Assembly: GCA_025464735.1 (NCBI GenBank)
Contig: JAODMX010000187.1
Coordinates: forward strand, 1-8,542
DNA from: Frondihabitans sp.
Lineage (GTDB): Bacteria > Actinomycetota > Actinomycetes > Actinomycetales > Microbacteriaceae
Direction: 5' to 3'
DNA length: 8,542 nt
Under the pieces are notes generated by a model. It saw only the letters and a list, made by a program, of their open reading frames with translations. It was not told where the DNA came from and did no database searches. The first letter of the stretch is position 1; every line of letters starts with the position of its first letter. This document shows, in pieces, positions 1 through 7,306 of this stretch. The position numbers and the translations under genes were made by a program.

Positions 1-1
1 C

Positions 2-517
2 GCCATCGGCTGCACGCCCGCGGTCGAGTGGCTCGCGAGCAGCGGCCTGGACCTCGCGGACGGGGTCGTCTGCGACGGGCACGGGCTCGCTGCGCCCGAC
101 GTCTTCGCCGTGGGCGACGTCGCGGCCTGGCGCGACGGGGAGTCTGGGGCCTTTCGACGAGCCGAACACTATCTGAACGCCATGGAGCAGGCGCAGGCCG
201 TGGCACGGACCATCGCGACCGGTGAGTATTCGCCCCGCCCGCTGCCCTTCTTCTGGTCGGAGGTGTTTGGCGTCCGAATCCAGGGGTACGGCATCTTTGG
301 CGGGGGCGGCACCCTCACACGCGTCGCCGGCGACGACAGGACAGGCACCGCCGCCGACCGCTTCGTCGCCGAGAGCCGCACCCCGGACGGTACCTGCGTC
401 GGCATCGTCGGCTGGAACCTGCCGCGTGAGTTCCGACTCGCCCGCGACCGCGTGGGCACGGTCCCCTCTTCTTCACCGGTAGAACTCGTCGGCGCCTCGA
501 AAGGACCTTCCTCGTGA
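2..517 (+). CDS. FAD-dependent ferredoxin reductase, C-terminal part (5' end outside window)
   Basis: The frame is open from the first complete codon at base 2 to the TGA at 515-517, giving 171 visible residues; the N-terminal FAD and NAD(P)H Rossmann folds are missing because the window starts inside the gene. Visible are A-I-G-C-T-P, typical of the end of the pyridine-nucleotide domain; the second FAD-contact motif FAVGDVA at visible residues 35-41; an EHYLNAMEQAQ helix; and PFFWSEVFGVRIQGYG at about 82-97, which matches the start of the C-terminal interface domain of putidaredoxin/rubredoxin-reductase-like enzymes. Such enzymes pass electrons from NAD(P)H via FAD to a small ferredoxin. The P450 gene follows with a 4-base GTGA overlap, so this protein is probably the first component of the P450 electron chain. 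No ferredoxin gene is visible; it may lie upstream. The family is clear; the exact electron acceptor is inference. Confidence 0.9.
   Translation, partial: AIGCTPAVEWLASSGLDLADGVVCDGHGLAAPDVFAVGDVAAWRDGESGAFRRAEHYLNAMEQAQAVARTIATGEYSPRPLPFFWSEVFGVRIQGYGIFGGGGTLTRVAGDDRTGTAADRFVAESRTPDGTCVGIVGWNLPREFRLARDRVGTVPSSSPVELVGASKGPSS
500..505 (+). promoter_or_regulatory. Ribosome binding site for the P450 gene
   Basis: AAAGGA lies inside the end of the reductase gene, 8 bases before the GTG at 514. It supports GTG 514 as the real start of the P450. The stop codon of the reductase shares bases with this GTG (GTGA), so translation is probably coupled. Confidence 0.6.
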
Positions 518-1788
518 CAACCAGCACCGCGGCCGACCCTGGCCACTCCGACTCTGGCGACGCTGCCTCCCGCTGCCCCTTTCTGCGCGGAGCCATCACG
601 ATCCCGCGTGACGGCACCCCGCTGCGGCCCTCGCCGCTGTTCGCCGAGCTGCGGGACGACGCGGCGGCCACGCCGCTCGAGTACGCCGACGGGCACGTCG
701 GATGGATGGTGACGCGGCACACCGAGGTCCGCGAGATCCTGGCCGATCCCCGCTACAGCCAGCAGCCGCAACGCCTGCCGCTGGGGCGTTCGTTCCCGCA
801 GAGCGACGACGTCGAGTTGGACGTCGACGGGCGGGAGTCGCTCCGACTCGCGAACCTGCTCGGCCTGGACGGGCCGGAGCACCTCAGGATCCGACGGGCC
901 GTCCTCGGCCGCTTCTCGATCAGGGCCGTCCGGTCGCGGCGCGAGGCCGTCGCCGCCATTGTTGCCGACCAGCTCCGGATCCTGCTCGCCCATGGCTCGC
1001 CCGCCAACCTCACCGAGGTCTATGCCGAGCCGATTTCGGCCCGGGTGCATTGCCTCGTCCTTGGCGTCCCCGATGCTCTCGCCGGCCGTTTCACCGAGAC
1101 TTTCGTCAGATCGACCTCGTCACAGCAGAAGATCGATTTCATTCGCGACGTCTACGCCGCGAAGCGGGAGCTCGTCGTGGCCACGGGGCAGCGCACGGAG
1201 GACGTCCTGGGCGACCTGCTCACCTCGGAGGCCGACGGGAGCATGTCGACCCGGGAGATCGAGGGCATCGCCTTTGTTCTGATGACCTCCGGTCGCGACT
1301 CGGTGGCCTACCTGATCGCCACGGCCACTACCGCTCTGCTGACGCATCCCGAGCAGGCCGACGCCCTCCGCCACGACCCCGATCTCTTCACCACCGCGAT
1401 CGAGGAGTTCATGCGCTTCGGCGCGATGTTCCTCACGCTCTTCCCGCGCACAGCGACGGAGGAGATCGCGTACGACGGCTTCACCGTGAAGAAGGGGCAG
1501 ACGGTGTCGGTGTCGCCGGTGGCGGCCAACCGGGACGAAAGGCAATTCGCGGATCCCACCGTCTTCGATATCACGCGGGATGCCGGCGGCCACCTGGGAT
1601 TCGGTCACGGGCCACACGGCTGCATCGGTCAGCAACTGGCCCGCATCGAGATCCGCGAAGGAATCCAGCAGCTGCTGGAAGGGTTACCGGAGCTTTCGCT
1701 GGTGAGTGCCGAGCAACTGGAGCCCATGGGCTTCGCCTCCGACGTCCCTACCTATAGGGTCGGCTCGGTTCTGGTGTCGTGGACGTGA
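514..1788 (+). CDS. Cytochrome P450
   Basis: This soluble bacterial class I P450 of 424 residues has no membrane anchor and is of normal length for the family. In order, it shows the C-helix HLRIRR (123-128, with His123 and Arg127 placed to hold the heme propionates), the I-helix SGRDS (259-263), the K-helix ExxR pair Glu298/Arg301 in EEFMRF, and the heme loop FGHGPHGCIG (363-372) with Cys370 as the proximal thiolate ligand. It would insert one oxygen atom from O2 into an unknown small substrate, using electrons from the reductase encoded just upstream through a ferredoxin. The GTG start is supported by AAAGGA 8 bases upstream and by a GTGA overlap with the reductase stop. The I-helix is slightly unusual: Ser replaces the usual Ala/Gly at the first position and the acid-alcohol pair is Asp-Ser rather than Asp/Glu-Thr. 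I cannot assign a CYP family or substrate. Confidence 0.97.
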   Translation: MTTSTAADPGHSDSGDAASRCPFLRGAITIPRDGTPLRPSPLFAELRDDAAATPLEYADGHVGWMVTRHTEVREILADPRYSQQPQRLPLGRSFPQSDDVELDVDGRESLRLANLLGLDGPEHLRIRRAVLGRFSIRAVRSRREAVAAIVADQLRILLAHGSPANLTEVYAEPISARVHCLVLGVPDALAGRFTETFVRSTSSQQKIDFIRDVYAAKRELVVATGQRTEDVLGDLLTSEADGSMSTREIEGIAFVLMTSGRDSVAYLIATATTALLTHPEQADALRHDPDLFTTAIEEFMRFGAMFLTLFPRTATEEIAYDGFTVKKGQTVSVSPVAANRDERQFADPTVFDITRDAGGHLGFGHGPHGCIGQQLARIEIREGIQQLLEGLPELSLVSAEQLEPMGFASDVPTYRVGSVLVSWT

Positions 1789-2741
1789 CCCCCGCGGGCG
1801 CGGCCCTCGCGTGGACCGAGCTGTGGCCCGACAGCGCTTCGAGCCCGGAATGGTCGCATTCGGGCGCGGCTGTGCTGGGCGATGGGCGGCTGCTTTTCGC
1901 GGCCCCGGGTGGGCACGCGCTCATCGCTCTCGACGAGTCGTCGGGCGACTGGGCGCGTTTCGAGACGCCGACGGAGGACTGTCACGGACTCACCGTGTCG
2001 AGTGTCGCAGGTCGGGAGATCGTGTGGATCGCCGACCCGGGCGATGACCGCGGCGGGCGAGTGATCCGGCTCGACTGGACGACGATGAGCATGGTCGTCC
2101 TGCCGGATCCGTTCGGCGACGATCCTCATCGGCAGGCGCTCGGGCCGTGGCGGCCGACGTCGACGGCGGTCGTCGAGGCGGCGGAGGAGCACTACGGCGA
2201 ACTGTGGGTGGCCGACGGGTACGGTCGCAGCCTGGTGCACCGGTACGGCGTCGACGGCTCGATCCTCACACTCGACGGCCGCGATACGGGAACGGTCTTC
2301 GATTGTCCGCACGGTATCGCCGTCGACACGCGCGGCCCGGAGCCGCAGATCGTTGTCGCCGACCGACTCAACAGCCGACTCGTCTTCCTCGACCTCGACG
2401 GGCGCTTCGTGCGCGAGGTGACCTCGTCGACCGTGATCGGCTCTGCCCCGATGGCGAGGCCGAGCTCGCTCGCGGTGCGGAGCGACAGGATCCTGGTCAC
2501 CGACCTGATCGGTGCGTTGCTGGAGGTCGACCTTGACGACCGGATCGATACGATCCTGCCGGCCGTCGTCGATTCGTCGCGCCCGGGCTGGCCGAACATC
2601 GTCGACGATGGCGAGATCGTGCGTCCCGTGCTCGTCGCGGGCGAGCTGAACAGCCCCCATGGCATCGCCGTCGGTGGTGCAGGCCAGGTGTACCTGACGG
2701 AGTGGCTTCTCGGCGGGCGGCAGCTCCGTCTCGACCTGTAA
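1779..2741 (+). CDS. Cytoplasmic beta-propeller (NHL/SMP-30-like) protein, possible lyase or hydrolase
   Basis: The product is 320 residues with no signal peptide or membrane segment. It is built of repeated units in which a [C/S]-P-H-G-I-A-V type turn is followed by a strand such as LWVADGYG (142-149), IVVADRLNSR (191-200) or VYLTEW (304-309), the pattern of NHL and related six-bladed propellers. Histidines followed by Gly occur at 69 (DCHGLTV), 178 (CPHGIAV) and 294 (SPHGIAV), about two blades apart, as expected for a metal site on the propeller axis. Known relatives of this fold include peptidyl-alpha-hydroxyglycine alpha-amidating lyase, virginiamycin B lyase and SMP-30 lactonases; others are only binding proteins. 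The GTG at 1779 is given as start, but the in-frame GTG at 1785 would make the same GTGA overlap with the preceding stop as at the reductase-P450 junction and is equally or more likely. No Shine-Dalgarno sequence is evident, so translation probably depends on coupling. The function is unknown; the context suggests it handles a P450 product. Confidence 0.85.
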   Translation: MDVTPAGAALAWTELWPDSASSPEWSHSGAAVLGDGRLLFAAPGGHALIALDESSGDWARFETPTEDCHGLTVSSVAGREIVWIADPGDDRGGRVIRLDWTTMSMVVLPDPFGDDPHRQALGPWRPTSTAVVEAAEEHYGELWVADGYGRSLVHRYGVDGSILTLDGRDTGTVFDCPHGIAVDTRGPEPQIVVADRLNSRLVFLDLDGRFVREVTSSTVIGSAPMARPSSLAVRSDRILVTDLIGALLEVDLDDRIDTILPAVVDSSRPGWPNIVDDGEIVRPVLVAGELNSPHGIAVGGAGQVYLTEWLLGGRQLRLDL

Positions 2742-2780
2742 GGCGCGGCGACGCCGGGATCAGACGGTGGCGGGCGTGCG
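2742..2780. other. Convergent intergenic gap with a possible weak terminator hairpin
   Basis: These 39 bases separate the stop codons of two opposed gene sets (TAA at 2739-2741 on plus; TAG read on minus at 2781-2783). GC-rich inverted repeats are present: ACGCC at 2751-2755 can pair with GGCGT at 2773-2777, and GCGC at 2743-2746 can extend the stem with GCGC at 2778-2781 across a 4-base bulge. There is no run of T on either strand, so a classical intrinsic terminator is not evident. A bidirectional hairpin terminator is only a guess, since chance pairing is common in DNA this rich in GC. Confidence 0.25.
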
Positions 2781-3848
2781 CTAGAGCGGCCGCCAGCCGA
2801 GGTGCGGCGCGATCTGGTCGGCGGTGTCGCGGATGAGGCGGAGGTGCTCGGCGTGGTCGGGCGCTCCGGGGACGAAGCTGACCAGGAGGTCCGTGGCCTC
2901 GCGGAGTGCCGGATCCCGGGCGAGCCCCTCCGCTATGCGTTCGGGCGACCCGAAGCGCGTGTGGTCCCGGTCGAGGAACTCTTCCGCGGTCGCCTCCGCG
3001 ACACCGTGGTGCCCGAGGCGGCCGAGCCACTGCTGCCAGCGGGCGGCGCCCGGCGTGAGCGCCGCGAGGGCTGTGGACTCGTCGGCGTGCGGGTACACGG
3101 CGCGGGAGACCAGGATCCGGGGCGGTCGGTCGGGACGGGCCCAGGCATCGCGGTAGGCGGTGACGAGGTCGGCCTGATCCTGCTCGCCCTGGTTGCGGCT
3201 CCAGTCCGTCGCCCGCGACAGCTGGAGGCCGTCGCCGGCTCGGGCTGCCGCGATCACGGACTCGCGGGCCACCGTGGGATCACCCGATGTCGCCTGCCAG
3301 AGGCGCGAACGGACGCCCGGCGCCGGCGGGTGCAGGGTTTCGCCCAGGCTGTTGAGGGGTGCCCCCTCGAGGACCTCGTGGAGACGCGCGACACTCTCGC
3401 CGAAGAGCGGGTGCCGATCGGCGAGGTCTCGGCCGAATGCCTCCCAGGCGCCGGGGAAGGGGCCGGATCCGATGCCCAGCTCGAGGCGTCCGCCGCTCAG
3501 AGCGTCGAGAACGGCCGCGTCCTCGGCGACTCGCACGGGGTCTTCGAGTGGCAGAACGAGAACGGCGGTGCCGAGACGGATGCGGCTCGTGTGTTCCGCC
3601 ATCGCCGCGAGGGCTACGAGCGGGGCGGAGATGTGTTCGTTGCCCTGCCGGAAGTGCCGCGCGACCACCCAGACGCTGTCGTAGCCAGCTTCTTCCGCCT
3701 GAACGACGAGGTCGATCGCGTCACGGTAGGCCTGGCGCGGCGGAACGTCGCCGTCGACATGGAGGAGGAGCCCGAGGCGGAAGGGGCGGTCGTCGTCGGT
3801 CCCGGCGCCGATCGTGCGGGACTGCTCGGTGGCGGTTCGGTCAGACAC
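2781..3848 (-). CDS. LLM-class (luciferase-like) flavin-dependent oxidoreductase
   Basis: This 355-residue protein belongs to the bacterial luciferase-like superfamily of FMN- or F420-using enzymes. After about 22 polar residues comes the first barrel strand FRLGLLLHV (23-31), followed by AEEAGYDSVWVVARHF (51-66), a conserved helix and loop, then TSRIRLGTAVLVLPLEDPVR (87-106) and LSGGRLELGIGSG (117-129). These are standard elements of the TIM-barrel fold. The start is taken as the GTG at 3846-3848: it overlaps the stop of the upstream monooxygenase by 8 bases (GTGTCTGA) and has GAGGAG 10 bases before it. The frame stays open for 72 more codons upstream, but that stretch lies over the neighbour's conserved C-terminal region and has no family resemblance. 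As the last gene of a flavin monooxygenase/aldo-keto reductase operon it probably oxidises the same substrate class or a later intermediate. Whether it uses FMNH2 or F420 cannot be read from the sequence with certainty. Confidence 0.93.
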   Translation of the reverse strand: MSDRTATEQSRTIGAGTDDDRPFRLGLLLHVDGDVPPRQAYRDAIDLVVQAEEAGYDSVWVVARHFRQGNEHISAPLVALAAMAEHTSRIRLGTAVLVLPLEDPVRVAEDAAVLDALSGGRLELGIGSGPFPGAWEAFGRDLADRHPLFGESVARLHEVLEGAPLNSLGETLHPPAPGVRSRLWQATSGDPTVARESVIAAARAGDGLQLSRATDWSRNQGEQDQADLVTAYRDAWARPDRPPRILVSRAVYPHADESTALAALTPGAARWQQWLGRLGHHGVAEATAEEFLDRDHTRFGSPERIAEGLARDPALREATDLLVSFVPGAPDHAEHLRLIRDTADQIAPHLGWRPL

Positions 3849-5211
3849 GCACCGCACGCTCCTCGAGGTCGGAGGAGGAACGGACGGAGGCAACGGACGT
3901 GACCGGATTCGGCAGGCCGAGCCCCTCGCGCAGCGTCGTGCCTTCGCTCTCGGTGCGGAACAGGCCTCTCCGCTGCAGCTCGGGTACGACCAGCGTGGCG
4001 AAGCGCTCGAAGTCGACGGTCGTGTCGGCGGCCATGACGGTGAACCCGTCTGCCGCGCCGGCACGGAACCACGACTCGAGGTCGTCCGCGATCGTCTCCG
4101 GCGTCCCGGTGAGCAGGCGGTGCCCGCCGCCCCCGGCCGACCGGTACACGAGCTCGCGCGCGGTCAGCGGCCCCGCAGCCAGGAGCGCTCGCGTGCTGCC
4201 CTGGAACCCGGCCGACGACTGCTCGATCGGCTGCTCGGGGAGATCTTCGAGCCGGATCGGCACGTCGGCGGTGAAAACCTTCGGATCCAGCCCCAGCCCC
4301 GATACGAATCCGGCCGACGAACGGGCGACATCGACGGTGCCGCGCAACTCCTCCTCCCGGCGTGCCACGTCGGCTTCGTCGAGTCCGATGAGCACGACGA
4401 CGCCCAGCGAGATGACGACGCTGCCGTCGGGGCGACCGGCGGCCAGAACGCGCTCCCGGGTCTCTGCGCGGAAGTCGACGGCGCCCTGCTTCGTCTGCGC
4501 CACGGTGAACACGACATCGGCGTACTTTGCCGCAATGCCGAGCCCGCCGGGGGAGCCGCCGGCCTGCACGATCACCGGGCGGCCCTGCGGCGACGCGGGC
4601 ACCGAGAGAGGCCCGCGCACGGAGAAGTACTCGCCCCGGTGATCGATCGTGTGGATTCGGTTCGGATCGGCGAACTCGCCGGTCGCCTGGTCGGCCACGA
4701 GCGCATCCGGTTCCCACGATTCCCACAGCGCGGTGACGACGTCGAGGAACTCGTCGGCGCGGCGGTACCGCTCGTCTTTCGGCGGGGTCTGAGGAAGTCC
4801 GTAGTTTGCCGCGGCGTTCGGGGCGAACGTCGTGACGATGTTCACCGCGGCGCGGCCATGGGTGACGTGGTCGAAGGCGAGGAAGCGCCGTGCCAGGGAG
4901 TACGGGTGTTCGTACGTCGATGAACTGGTCACGATGAAGCCCAGTCGCTCGGTGACCGCGGCGACGTGGGAGAGCAGGATCGCGGGGTCGAGACCGGTTT
5001 CCGGCGCCGACTCGATGGCGCCGGAGAGGGCGGGCGAGTCGCCGAGGAAGACGGCGTGTACCAGCGCCTCCTCGGCGATCCGCGCGAGGCGTTTGAAGTG
5101 TTCGACGTCGTACTGGGCGCGCGGGTCGGCGTGCGGCAGCCGCCACGCTGTCCGGAAGTGGCCCGGTGTGAGGAGCGACAGGTTGAGGTGGAATTGCCCG
5201 GGGGTGGTCAT
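3841..5211 (-). CDS. NtaA/SnaA/DszA-family FMNH2-dependent monooxygenase
   Basis: This 456-residue protein has the usual length of the family that contains nitrilotriacetate monooxygenase NtaA, pristinamycin synthase subunit SnaA and dibenzothiophene-sulfone monooxygenase DszA. Diagnostic parts are FHLNLSLLTPGHFRTAWR (7-24), AVFLGDSPAL (53-62), THGRAAVNIVTTF (117-129) followed by AANYG (134-138), a YRRADEFLDVVTALWESW stretch (149-166), HRGEYFSVRGPL (191-202) and GRPVIVQAGGSPGG (210-223). Family members use FMNH2 from a separate reductase to oxidise S- or N-bearing carbon and split C-S or C-N bonds. No flavin reductase is in view. The ATG at 5211 overlaps the preceding stop (ATGA) and has GAGGA 4 bases upstream; a longer frame starting further right lacks family similarity. 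In the GRxxWN motif the common aromatic residue is Val here (AAVN), which may affect substrate or flavin contacts. Substrate unknown; sulfur compounds are favoured by the SfnB/DszC-like neighbour. Confidence 0.95.
   Translation of the reverse strand: MTTPGQFHLNLSLLTPGHFRTAWRLPHADPRAQYDVEHFKRLARIAEEALVHAVFLGDSPALSGAIESAPETGLDPAILLSHVAAVTERLGFIVTSSSTYEHPYSLARRFLAFDHVTHGRAAVNIVTTFAPNAAANYGLPQTPPKDERYRRADEFLDVVTALWESWEPDALVADQATGEFADPNRIHTIDHRGEYFSVRGPLSVPASPQGRPVIVQAGGSPGGLGIAAKYADVVFTVAQTKQGAVDFRAETRERVLAAGRPDGSVVISLGVVVLIGLDEADVARREEELRGTVDVARSSAGFVSGLGLDPKVFTADVPIRLEDLPEQPIEQSSAGFQGSTRALLAAGPLTARELVYRSAGGGGHRLLTGTPETIADDLESWFRAGAADGFTVMAADTTVDFERFATLVVPELQRRGLFRTESEGTTLREGLGLPNPVTSVASVRSSSDLEERAVRV
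3859..3864 (-). promoter_or_regulatory. Ribosome binding site for the LLM oxidoreductase
   Basis: On the minus strand GAGGAG stands 10 bases before the GTG at 3848, inside the last codons of the upstream monooxygenase. It decides between this GTG and far-upstream alternatives in the same frame. Confidence 0.6.
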
Positions 5212-6229
5212 CGGATCCTCAGCCCGGTGCCGTGGACGCCGTGGCGATCGATGATCTCGAGTTCCTCGGTCGTGAACGGGGCGAACGAGGTCGCCTCGAG
5301 GTTGTGCTCCAGCTGCCAGGTCGAGCTCGCCCCGATGAGGGCGCTCGTGACCTCTTCCCGGCGGAGCACCCACTGGAGCGCGAGCTGCGCAAGGCTCTGG
5401 CCGCGGGCGAGAGCGAGATCGTTGAGAGCTCCGGCGCGCTCGAGGTAGTCGGCGGAGAGGTCGTCCGACGAAAGGAAGATGCTGTTCTCAGCGCGTGCCC
5501 CGGTCGGCACGTCACCGCCGAGGTACTTGTCCGTCAGCAGGCCCTGGGCAAGGGGCGAGTAGACGATCAGGCCGTGCCCGTCCTCGCGGGCGGTGCCCAA
5601 CAGATCCTCGGTTTCGACCCGTCGGTCGAAGATGGAGTAGCGGGGCTGGTGCAGCACCAGCGGCACCCCGAGGTCGCGAAGGAGCCGGGATGCCTCGTGG
5701 GCGCGCTCGGCCGAGTGGTTCGAGATGGCCACGTAGAGCGCCTTGCCCTGCTGCACGGCGGAGGCGAGAGCAACGACCGTCTCTTCGAGGGGCGTGTCCA
5801 GGTCGGGCGAGTGCGAGTAGAAGATGTCGACGTAGTCGGTGCCGAGGTCTTTCAGGCTCGCGTCGAGACTCGCCAGGAGCGACTTGCGCGATCCGCCCTT
5901 CAGGTAGGGCGACGGGCCGATCGGGTTGCCGGCCTTGGTCGAGATCAGGATTTCGTCGCGGTAGGCACCGAGATCTTCGCGCAGCAGCCGCCCGAAGGTC
6001 TTCTCCGCTGCGCGGAAGGGCGGCCCGTACCGATTGGCGTTGTCAAAGTGCGTGATGCCCAGATCGAAGGCGCGCAGCAGGATCTCGCGCTGCGTGGCGT
6101 ACGGGTGGTCGTCGCCGAACTTCTGCCAGAGTCCGAACGAGAACTCCGGCAGCACGAGGCCGCTGCGGCCGGCGCGACGGTAGCCGAGCCTTTCGTAGCG
6201 GTCGGGGTCGGCGGTGTAGGTGTCGGCGG

Positions 6230-6233
<4 letters not shown>
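5208..6233 (-). CDS. Aldo/keto reductase, YghZ/Gpr-like (AKR14 type)
   Basis: This 341-residue NADPH-dependent aldo/keto reductase closely resembles E. coli YghZ (L-glyceraldehyde 3-phosphate reductase) as I recall that sequence: the opening YRRAGRSGLVLPEFSFGLW (18-36), GITHFDNANRYGPP (59-72), YRDEILISTKAG (91-102), LGTDYVDIFYSHSPD (130-144), TPLEETVVAL, QQGKALYVAIS and LIGASS (299-304). The catalytic tetrad is intact at Asp64, Tyr69, Lys100 and His141 of the (beta/alpha)8 barrel. Enzymes of this group reduce aldehydes, including methylglyoxal and glyceraldehyde phosphate. Here, between flavin monooxygenases, the likely job is to reduce an aldehyde released by oxidative cleavage; this is inference. 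The ATG at 6233 overlaps the upstream stop (ATGA) and is preceded by GGAAGGA at 8 bases. The frame extends further upstream but only over the neighbour's coding sequence. Confidence 0.95.
5216..5220 (-). promoter_or_regulatory. Ribosome binding site for the NtaA-type monooxygenase
   Basis: GAGGA on the minus strand lies 4 bases before the ATG at 5211, within the end of the aldo/keto reductase gene. Together with the ATGA overlap it fixes the start. Confidence 0.55.
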
Positions 6234-7261
<1,028 letters not shown>

Positions 7262-7265
7262 GGGA

Positions 7266-7271
7266 CTCCTC
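7266..7271 (-). promoter_or_regulatory. Ribosome binding site for the first aldo/keto reductase
   Basis: GAGGAG on the minus strand lies 4 bases before the ATG at 7261. The surrounding 45-base gap (7262-7306) is too short and GC-rich to show a convincing promoter or terminator, so the gene is most likely transcribed from upstream of the window. Confidence 0.6.
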
Positions 7272-7306
7272 GTGAGGGGAAAGGGAAACGCGGGTTGTGT
7301 TCGGGT

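Noticed and set aside
169..1050. Long open frame of 293 codons on the minus strand across the reductase-P450 junction
   Set aside because: It lies antisense to two genes with clear family motifs, is very rich in Arg and Pro, and has no recognisable domain. It is a by-product of high GC content.
2802..3902. 366-codon plus-strand frame opposite the LLM oxidoreductase
   Set aside because: It mirrors the codon pattern of the minus-strand gene, has no family motifs, and would overlap well-supported coding sequence.
3849..4064. 72-codon N-terminal extension of the LLM oxidoreductase
   Set aside because: The extension is Arg/Pro/Ser-rich, lies over conserved coding sequence of the upstream gene, and a GTG with a good Shine-Dalgarno at 3848 gives the normal family start.
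3814..4923. 369-codon plus-strand frame opposite the NtaA-type monooxygenase
   Set aside because: Antisense shadow with Arg/Gly-rich composition and no domain; the opposing protein matches its family over its full length.
5212..5373. 54-codon N-terminal extension of the NtaA-type monooxygenase
   Set aside because: Arg/Pro-rich sequence over the upstream reductase's end; family similarity begins just after the ATG at 5211.
7262..7306. Promoter or terminator in the 45-base gap
   Set aside because: Apart from the Shine-Dalgarno no -10/-35 pair or stable hairpin with a T run is visible; it looks like a simple intra-operon spacer.
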